Below are positions 56,686 to 64,000 of a DNA stretch of 64,000 nucleotides, piece by piece (the stretch's first letter is position 1; every line of letters begins with the position of its first letter). A model generated the notes under the pieces. That model was not told the origin of the DNA, ran no database searches, and saw only the letters and a list, made by a program, of their open reading frames with translations. Source of the stretch: Asterias amurensis (taxonomy: Eukaryota > Echinodermata > Asteroidea > Forcipulatida > Asteriidae); assembly GCF_032118995.1 (NCBI RefSeq), contig NC_092650.1, positions 2,170,001 through 2,234,000 of the forward strand, read 5' to 3'. The translations under genes were made by a program, and so were the position numbers.

Positions 56686-59600
56686 TCACGAAATATGAAC
56701 ATTCTCCGTTGCTGCAATTTTGATGACCTTTTGTGGAGATCTATTTTTAGAGTAGTAGAAGACTTGTCCGAGGATAGCGATATCTATAGTGACTTGAAGG
56801 ATTCCACAGAGCCAGAACTGAGCCGGCGCGCTGTTAACGACAAAGTAACCAGTCTTGAAGACGTCTCCTGAGAACCAGCAACAAACCATCTTCACACTGT
56901 GGGAAAAACAAAATTAGAACTTTAGCTTCATCAGTTTTTTTGGTAATTACTCAAAACAAATTATAACTTAAAAACTGACTTGGTAACGAGCATTGGAGAG
57001 CTGTTGATAGTATAAAACATTGTGAGAATCAGCTCCCTCTGAAGTAACCTAGTTTTTTGAGAAAGGGGTAATTTCTCCCTAAAATAATAAAAAAAAATCT
57101 AGCTAGAAGTCTTTTATTCCTATCTGAAAGCACACAAAATCGTCAACAAGGGTTTGTTTTCTCTCATAATTTTCTTGCAACTTCGATGACCAATTAAGCT
57201 CAAATTTTCACAGCTTTGTTATTTTATGCTTATGTTTGGATACACCAAAATAAAATAAAGGACAACAGGGGGTCACACCTACCCCATTCGAGTGTACAAT
57301 GTCAAAGGCGTCCATAACTGAAAAAAAGTTTGAAAATCGGTTGTGTTGTTTTTTTGAACCCGGGTCATTTGAAATGACCCGGATTCTGGGTCACTTGAAA
57401 TGACATGGATTCTGGGGTCGGTCATTTGAATTGACCCAGAATCCGGACAATTTTCAATAGCTGTTCCAACTGAACTGTCGGAACAGCTAAGGAGGGAGTA
57501 CCAAAGCTTTGGTGCTGCGCTCTGAAAACTTCTCTCCCCCCCATAGATGTTTAGTTGTTTTTTCCTGGAGTAGTTTGTGTTTTTTAGACCATTTTGACCC
57601 GGATTCCGGGTCAATTCAAATGACCCGGATTCCAGGTCACTTGAATTGACCTGGAATCTGGGTCATTGAGATGGCCCGGATTCCGAGTCAATTCAAGTGA
57701 CCCGGAATCCGGGTCATTTCAAGTGACCCGGAATCCGGGTCAAATCAAGTGACCCGGAATCCGGGTCATTTGAATTGACCCGGAATACGGGTCATTTGAA
57801 TTGACCCAGATTCCGGGTCACTTGAATTGACCCGGAATCCGGGTCACTTGAATTGACCCGGATTCCGGGTCACTTGAAATGACCCGGATTCCGGGTCATT
57901 TGAATTGACCCGGAATCCAGGTCACTTGAATTGACCCGGAATCCAGGTCACTTGAATTGACCCGGAATCCGGGTCACTTGAAATGACCCGGATGACCCGG
58001 TCTGAAAACTTCGCTCCCCCATAGATGTTTAGTTGTTTTTTCCTGGAGTAGTTTGTGTTTTGTAGACCGGAATCCGGGTCATTTGAATTGACCCGGAATC
58101 CGGGTCGTTTGAATTGACCTTGTTAGCCAATGCAAATCTATCATGCCTAAGGAGTCTATTACTGAAAAAAAAAAAATAAATCGGCCGTACACTTCTTGAG
58201 ATATAGTGCTGCAAAGAAAAACTCATTAAAACTTCTAATTATCATAAATTAAAGGAACACGTTGTCTTGGATCGGTCGAGTTGGTCTTTGAAAAGCGTTC
58301 TGTAACCGTTTATTGTAAAATGTATATGTACTTTTAAAACATCTTTCTAACCATGTGCATTTCATAACAAACGGTTTCAAACGCTTTTAATAGACCAACT
58401 CGTCCGATCCAAGGCAACGTGTTCCTTTAACATGTGATGACGTCACAGTATCAAAAATGCGTTTTTCGTACTAACAAATTTCACAAGGTACACGATGGTA
58501 TGCAACTAAAAATAAGACTGGTCTTTGACAGGATAGCAAGTTCTTGTTAAAAAGAGCACTGCTAAAAATAGTTACCATGTTTATAAAGTATACGTTATGA
58601 ATCTCATTTCTGCTTTGCGTTTCTTTGTTTTGCTGTCCTCTTTATAACAATGTTCCTGTTTAAAAACTTTCCTTTTATAAAGAGGTTCTGCTTACAAAGA
58701 GTACATTCTAAAGTCCCGAATCTCATTTCTGCATTGCGTTTCTTTGTTTTGCTGTCCTTTTGTAACAACTGAGCTATCTATCCCCAAGTTGACGGTCTCC
58801 CTATTTTGTGAATATCTTTGTTCGGGTTGCCAGTCAGACGCCATGCAACAGTAAGCTGCCAGGTAGCCAGGGATTAAGTTACCAGGGATCACACCCAAGT
58901 TTAAGATATAACCTGGGAAGTTTACCAAGTCAGCTTCCCTTGTGGTCTATTATTTAATTTAAAAACATGCCTGTAACTTTCACCGTCAATGAAAAGATAA
59001 AACAAAGACTTCTCGCTTCAAACAGGCATCTTAAATTATGGATTTTTTACTTTGCGAGCCGGCACCCTTGAATGGCAATTTTGTGTCAGATACCGTGCGC
59101 TTCATAAGTTCATTTTTTAATATTATAATTTACATTATCACTAGAGACAAAGCATACCTCATTCCTACGGTTGATTTGTTCTGGTAGTTTCTATAAAACT
59201 GCGGCATTCCCAACATCGCTTCCACAAATACAGCAAGAAAGCCCAAGGTTTCCACGAAGATGGACTGACCAGCGAGTAGATACGTTATCACTCCACCCAA
59301 GATGGAGAAAGCAGAAATAAACAAAACGTAATCCACAAAGTACGTCCAGTTCCAAAAATGTTTGGTTTCAAAATCTGCAAAAAAGAAAAACACGCAAAAA
59401 GATTGATTACAACGGCATTTAAAGGCACTGGGGTGGATTTCACAAAGAGTTAGGACTAGTCTTATCTCGAGTTAGGACCAGTTACTCGTCCTAACTTAGG
59501 ACTATCCATGCAATTTGTATATCTCCTAGGACTAGTCCTAAGTTAGGACTAGTCCTAAGTTAGGACTAGTCCTAAGTCCTAGTCCTAAGTTAGGACTAGT

Positions 59601-62600
59601 CCTAACTCTTTGTGAAATCGACCCCTTAACACTTATGGAAATTGTCAAAGACCAGTATTGAGCAGTCATCGAAGTTGCAACAAAATGACGAGAGAAAAAA
59701 CACCCTTAAGATGTGTGCTTTCAGATGGGAATAAAAGACTTCTAGTTAGAAGTCTTTTAATATTTTAGTGAGAAATTACCTTTTTCTCAAAATCTATGCT
59801 ACTTCGGAGGGAGCCGTTTCTCACAATGTTGTATCTTATCAACAGCTCTCCAATGCTCGTTACTAAGTAAGTTTCAAAGTTAATATTTGTTTTGAGTAAT
59901 TACCAAATGTGTACCTTCCCTTTAATATGGCATTTAAAAAAAGGAAGTCATAAACTTCATTTTGATAATACAGATTGTAGTTTAGAATAGATATCCTAAT
60001 TAAACCCCTTTATCTCCAGTCTCAATTATCACTTAAATTATTTTGATTATGCTTTTTAAAAGCTGAATTTTCTACATTTGTTTCAATCAAATTTCTGACT
60101 TCTTGAACAACATCTGTCCTACTACACTGTATAACTAATTTAACAAATTATCATACAAAAATAATATATTTCAGCCTAGATTACACTTTTCAATGTCACA
60201 CAAATCATTAATAGAAAGGAACTTTCAATAATTTTGTCCCCTTGAATACCTGTTTATGTGTGTTGTGTCATTACACTAAGTCATTTAGTATTATTTTGCA
60301 TTTATACCATTACAGGTCATTTTGGCTGGTAATCAGTTTGCAACAGCTACATGTAATCCGATTTTCTAAAAAAAAACATGTCTGTAAAAATTGAGATGTT
60401 TTAATTTGCAGAATAATTGTGGTACTAATAAATTTACAGTAACAAAATACCCTCACTACCAATTGAAGGTTATACATTATTGTAATACAAGTCTGGTAAC
60501 ACTGGTAACGTCAAGGTTATTCGTCATAAATAGTTGAAATCAAAAACAAAATGCATACAACAAGAGAAAGGGTCCATTGAAACCATACATATAGCAGGAC
60601 AAATAATTCATATTATTGAAAACAACTGAAGGACAGCTTATCAGATTCTTTTGTACAAGTGTTATGGCTTATCAGAACAAGAGGGGAGCATACAACAAGC
60701 CTTTTTGAGGTATGGCGGACGAGATACGCGCGCGTCACACGCCGCGACTGATGCCACGCTCACCATGTTGGTGGTCATTAGGTTTACGTGTAAACGCCGC
60801 ATCGGCTAAAATGCGCACTTCACTGAATAACATACGTTCTATTTCTATGGTCAGTACGCACAAATTTACCACAACTTTACAGTGTTGTAGCATTGTGTCC
60901 GCCATACCTCAAAAAGGCTTGGGAGTATGTTATGTAATGAAAAATATGATGCTAAAAATGAAGCAGTGGATACCAGTATCGGAACTGTCCAAAGCATAAA
61001 CGTGGTCAATATTACTTAACTGTGATTGAAAAATTGCTCAGTGAAAAATAAGAGCATAAAGAGTTCATTAATCTACAAAACAAAAAAATTACATTGCAAA
61101 AGTAGTATCTTGCAACCAGGACCGAATTTCATATAGCGCTGCTTAAAGACATTGGACACTATTGGTAATTGTCTAAGACCAGTCTTCTCACTTGGTGTAT
61201 CTCACATGCATAAAATAACAAACCTGTGAAAATTTGAGCCCAATCGGTCGTTGAAGTTGCGAGATAATAATGAAAGAACCCTTGTCACACAAAGTTGTGC
61301 GCTTTCAGATGCTTGATTTCGAGACCTTAAATTCTAAATCTGAGGGTCTTGAAATCAAATTCGTGACAAATTACTTCTTTCTCAAATACTACTCCTCTTC
61401 ATACGGAGTCGTTTCTCACAGTGTTTTATACTACCAACCTCTCCCCATTACTCGTTATCAACTAAGGTTTTGTGCTAATAATTATTTTGAGTAATACCAA
61501 TAGTGTCCCGTGTGCTCATTAGTTAGTGGAAAAAAAACTGATCAAGCGTTTATGCTTGGTTTTTCTTGAAACACAATTTTGCACATTTTCCATACACCCT
61601 TTCACCATTGACATCTTGGGGTTGCGTCTTTCATCTGGGCACACAAGGATACATTTTAGCAATCAATTCTCTTGGTGCAACTCTGTTTTTGACAACGACC
61701 GGTTCTTCTGAAAACCACACCACTACTCAAAAGAGATTTAAACACGGTGCTACTGCAAACCTCATCTAAATAAATACTTCCATGCACTTAAGTTTCAAAT
61801 CCTACTTCTGAAGAACTTTGTATTGTTATGAATTCAATAACTCCATGTAAATAATAATTTGTATTAATTTTGGTTTTTACCCATACACGATGTGTGTACA
61901 GTGCTTACACACATCGGTGGATGGGTAAAAACCAAAATTAATATTCTTTATCCCCCGATGCAAATTTATTATCTATTATAATATTTCGTAGTTTTAAACA
62001 AGAATTCCAAGCAAGCCAGTAAGGAATGCAATGAAAGGGACTGCAGCTTGGAGAAAAAAAGCCAGGCCATAATTATTAAGCTGTCTGTCTGGCATTTCTC
62101 ACTTAAATTTTTCCATTTGCTTTTCAGCCATCATGCACAAATGCCCGTTGATTCAGCCATCATGCACAAATGCCTGTTGATTCAGCATCAACCCAAATCA
62201 ATTTCCAATCTTGAGACTTTTCGGCTTGTCAGGGCCAAGCTGTCTACAATGTGCATGTAGTTTACCAGACCCAGTCTTTAGGGTTGTCAGCAGCAGAGTG
62301 TGGGTTCGAATCCCAGTCGTGACACTTGTGCCTGTGAGAAAGTCACTTAACCATAATTCCTTTCGTACCATAACCATAATTCCTTTCGTACAAAAATGGG
62401 AAGGTATAGTCTCGGTTCCAAGCTGCTCCAGTTGTGTAGTAACGAACCATGTACATGTAGTCATGAAAACCCAACCGCTCTCCAAACTGCTCTCACCGCC
62501 CCCACAAACAACTTGCCACTAGAGGGCGCTATTATTCCCATAACCGCTATCACCACGAACCGCTCCTTTGAGAGCTGTTCCTGGTGTGATAGCGGTTACG

Positions 62601-63957
62601 GGAATGAAAGCGCCCTCTAGTGGCGAGTGGTTATTGGGGTGATAGACAGCGGTTAGGTTTTCGTGACTACACAACTGTGAGAGTCTTGGAACCAAGACTA
62701 GGGAAGGTAGTGCATAGGATCTGTTCTACCAGCTGAGGCCCAATTTCATAAAGCCTGTAAGCACCAAAACTTGCTTAGCACAGAATTGTATTGCTTAGCA
62801 GTAACAGGAAACAGGTTACCCGCCAAATTTGCATTTTTATGGCTGGTGCTCCACTCAATTTTTGCTTGGTCCAGGTTCCTAGTGGATGATACCCATGCCT
62901 ACACCCTTACAGACTGTGAAGGGGGTAACCCTGTGTCAGGTCAAGCAGTAGGTGGCAACGACCCCTGATGACAGTTGATTTGGGCGGTCTGTGGCCTTCT
63001 GATTTTAGGCGATTTCTCATACCAAAAAAAATAAAATAACGCAGGCAAGCCAATGAGATAGAATGAGCTGTTAGCAGGAGTAGTGTTGGAGTTATGAAGA
63101 GGGAAATGTCTTGCAGTAAAATGGCAGACGAAGATGTGCAACCTACCAAAAAGAGTCTTCTTCAATAAAAATGGTTTCATCTGAGACAAGGTTGCCTTGT
63201 CGCAATAGTTGTGCATGTCAGTTATTTGGTGCTTGTGGTGTGCTGTTTCAGTGCATTTCATTTCTATTTCAGACAGACATGAATGTGGAAGAGAGAGGAG
63301 GAAAAAAAGAAGATAGATCCAGAAGTGGGAAAAAATTCATCGTGGAGAAATATCCAGCAGCAAAGAATAAAGAAATGTGCAGAGATGTTTTAGTTTTCTT
63401 GATAGAATGTGCTAATGAAGAAGCTTTCAAAAAATATACAAAAGAACAAAGTCAATTCTTTGTTCAACCCCCAAAATAATTTACAAATTTACCCAGTCAG
63501 TTTCCCTTGTGGTTTATATTGATATCTGAAACAAAAAGTCGCATCCCCTAGCTTCTGCTTCCCAGGTTGTATCGTAATTTGGGTGTGATCGCTGGCTACA
63601 CGGCAGTTAACGGTTGTATGGCTTCTGACTGGCACACCCGAACAAAGATATTGACAAAATAGGGACACCGCCAATATAGGGCTAGATAGCTCAGTTGGTA
63701 GAGCGCCGGCACGTTAATCTGGAGGTCGTTGGTTCAAAGCCCACTCTAGTCAATTATTTGTTCAACCCCAAAAATAAAAAAATAAAAAACACAACAAAAC
63801 TGAATTTGACTCAAAGCACATACCTATGAAGCGCCGTTTACCAATGGAGATTTCTTGTATACGTTTGACTCTGGTGCATAGATGTAACATCGTCATCATT
63901 GTGACTAACATGATGACGCTCTGTGCAAGTAAAGGAATTTCAAATGGGTGACCAAAC
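56686..63957 (-). CDS. SLC66A2: SLC66A2 (PQLC1) PQ-loop protein, 3' three exons (gene continues off the right edge)
   Basis: Exons 63824-63957, 59158-59374 and 56686-56896 splice in consistent phase to give the last 186 residues. The first encodes FGHPFEIPLLAQSVIMLVTM and LHLCTRVKRIQE. The second encodes HFWNWTYFVDYVLF and FVETLGFLAVFVEAMLGMPQ, with the second PQ-loop motif followed by FYRNYQNKSTVGM. The third encodes WFSGDVFKTGYFVV and LCGILQVTIDIAILGQ, then the tail and TGA. This is a near-colinear match to human SLC66A2. About five membrane segments are in view; the start and the first PQ loop lie outside the window. Family members such as cystinosin and PQLC2 are lysosomal amino-acid exporters, while SLC66A2 has been tied to endosomal flippase regulation; its substrate is unsettled. 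The introns are large and filled with repeats. Confidence 0.93.
56935..57250 (-). mobile_element. Family 1 TIR element, partial, in SLC66A2 intron
   Basis: Variant-subfamily body with both outer termini lost. It ends about 100 bp before the 26-bp minisatellite. Confidence 0.55.
57352..58115. repeat. Palindromic 26-bp minisatellite in SLC66A2 intron
   Basis: Dozens of units of the type GACCCGGAATCCGGGTCATT plus TGAATT, in both orientations because the unit is itself palindromic. A 65-bp insert (CCCCATAGATGTTTAGTTG) occurs twice, at about 57522 and 57996, marking a duplication of a larger block. Confidence 0.85.
58249..58430. mobile_element. Fold-back element, AAAGGAACACGTTG family, short form
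   Basis: TTAAAGGAACACGTTGTCTTGG and CCAAGGCAACGTGTTCCTTTAA form a 180-bp inverted repeat in the SLC66A2 intron, right after the minisatellite. It is a short relative of the element at 14954-15336. Confidence 0.7.
59428..59626. mobile_element. Fold-back element built on GTCCTAACTTAGGAC
   Basis: Same outer ends, with the inner TAGGACTAGTCCTAAGT unit repeated several times. In the SLC66A2 intron. Partial relatives lie at about 24575-24740 and 28445-28605. Confidence 0.65.
59627..59924 (+). mobile_element. Family 1 TIR element, variant subfamily
   Basis: The right end AAATGTGTACCTTCCCTTTAA is intact. The left end begins TTAACACTTATGGAAATTG, directly after a GTCCTAACTTAGGAC fold-back. In an SLC66A2 intron. 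Confidence 0.6.
60696..60922. mobile_element. TIR element with perfect 25-bp ends
   Basis: CAAGCCTTTTTGAGGTATGG and its exact complement CCATACCTCAAAAAGGCTTG bound a 227-bp element whose interior is unusually CpG-rich (CGCGCGCGTCACACGCCGCG) for this window. In an SLC66A2 intron. Confidence 0.7.
61143..61512 (+). mobile_element. Family 1 TIR element
   Basis: TTAAAGACATTGGACACTATTGG left end; the right end is decayed (CCAATAGTGTCCCGTGTG). In an SLC66A2 intron. Confidence 0.68.
61862..61944. repeat. 83-bp hairpin, ATTAATTTTGGTTTTTACCC arms
   Basis: Arms are almost perfectly complementary around a CGATGTGTGTACAG/TACACACATCG core. No terminal duplication visible. SLC66A2 intron. Confidence 0.65.
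62405..62705. mobile_element. Long fold-back element, about 300 bp
   Basis: Outer arms (GTCTCGGTTCCAAG, GTTGTGTAGT, GTCATGAAAACC) and inner arms (CACTAGAGGGCGCT, CCATAACCGCTATCACCA) each have inverted partners. ORFs in this stretch are shadows. SLC66A2 intron. Confidence 0.62.
63279..63479 (+). CDS. Possible small ORF, 66 residues, unrecognised
   Basis: An ATG at 63279 follows an acceptor-like pyrimidine tract (TTTCTATTTCAG). It opens a 66-residue frame with a charged start (MNVEERGGKKEDRSRSGKKF) and a helical-looking middle (EMCRDVLVFLIECANEEAF), ending QFFVQPPK. It lies in an SLC66A2 intron on the opposite strand, and its stop abuts a tRNA-derived SINE. It could be a decayed retrocopy, a terminal exon, or chance. 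No family recognised, and no upstream exon could be identified. Confidence 0.2.
   Translation: MNVEERGGKKEDRSRSGKKFIVEKYPAAKNKEMCRDVLVFLIECANEEAFKKYTKEQSQFFVQPPK
63480..63775 (+). mobile_element. tRNA-derived SINE (third family, TAGCTCAGTTGGTAGAGC head)
   Basis: Head TAGATAGCTCAGTTGGTAGA with box B GGTTCAAAGCC, then CTTTGTTCAACCCC-type tail. The upstream part carries CAGTTTCCCTTGTGGTTTAT, shared with 4010-4290 (inverted) and 58770-58955. Head-only copies lie at 36848-36950 and, as variants, at about 16325-16430 and 20165-20232. They are not functional tRNAs: the stems are mismatched. Confidence 0.62.
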
Positions 63958-64000
63958 CTGGTGAGGAAAGAAACACATCTTTTATTAAAGTTTTCATTAT

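Noticed and set aside
57279..57614. 111-residue frame across the 26-bp repeat
   Set aside because: Mostly repeat-derived (DPESGSFQMT units), in an intron on the strand of SLC66A2.
5100..58115. CRISPR-like arrays
   Set aside because: The short direct repeats here are minisatellites without unique spacers, in an animal genome.
63680..63750. tRNA gene (GCTCAGTTGGTAGAGC head with GGTTCAAAGCC)
   Set aside because: The stems do not pair as a functional tRNA, and the same head with body recurs in other copies, so it is a SINE.

Overview
This is animal nuclear DNA: AT-rich, intron-dense and packed with short transposons. The dominant repeat families (TTAA-flanked elements with AGGCAGTGGACAC termini, fold-backs, tRNA-derived SINEs) look like those I remember from echinoderms, most likely a sea star. 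That assignment rests on memory, not on a search.

Three protein-coding genes can be reconstructed. (1) A 46-exon minus-strand gene runs from 39808 down to 5146 and encodes a TDRD12-like piRNA-pathway protein. The 46 exons sum to 6075 nt in one uninterrupted frame, or 2024 residues. The domain order is Tudor, Ser/Pro-rich linker, DEAD-like helicase, CCCH zinc finger, Tudor, Tudor, armadillo-like repeats, CS/p23-like domain, acidic tail. (2) A plus-strand TMEM64 gene (VTT/DedA-type membrane protein) has three coding exons between 45414 and 48640. (3) A minus-strand SLC66A2 gene (PQ-loop transporter family) has its last three exons at 63957-56686; its 5' exons lie beyond the right edge. The three genes do not form a functional unit that I can recognise.

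Layout: 1-5145 is intergenic, with two TTAA elements, decayed LINE reverse-transcriptase tails and SINE pieces. 5146-39808 is TDRD12. 39809-45376 is intergenic plus TMEM64 upstream sequence. 45377-48640 is TMEM64, followed by 3' UTR and a repeat-rich gap to 56685. 56686 to the right end is SLC66A2, whose introns hold a palindromic 26-bp minisatellite and many fold-back elements.

The most unusual observations are these. The TDRD12-like protein has extra C-terminal modules (third Tudor, ARM-like block, p23-like CS domain). Four of its exons carry tandem duplications that copy one exon edge together with its splice site and adjoining intron. About 18 copies of a TTAA-flanked terminal-inverted-repeat family, in at least two terminal subfamilies, are scattered through introns and intergenic DNA.
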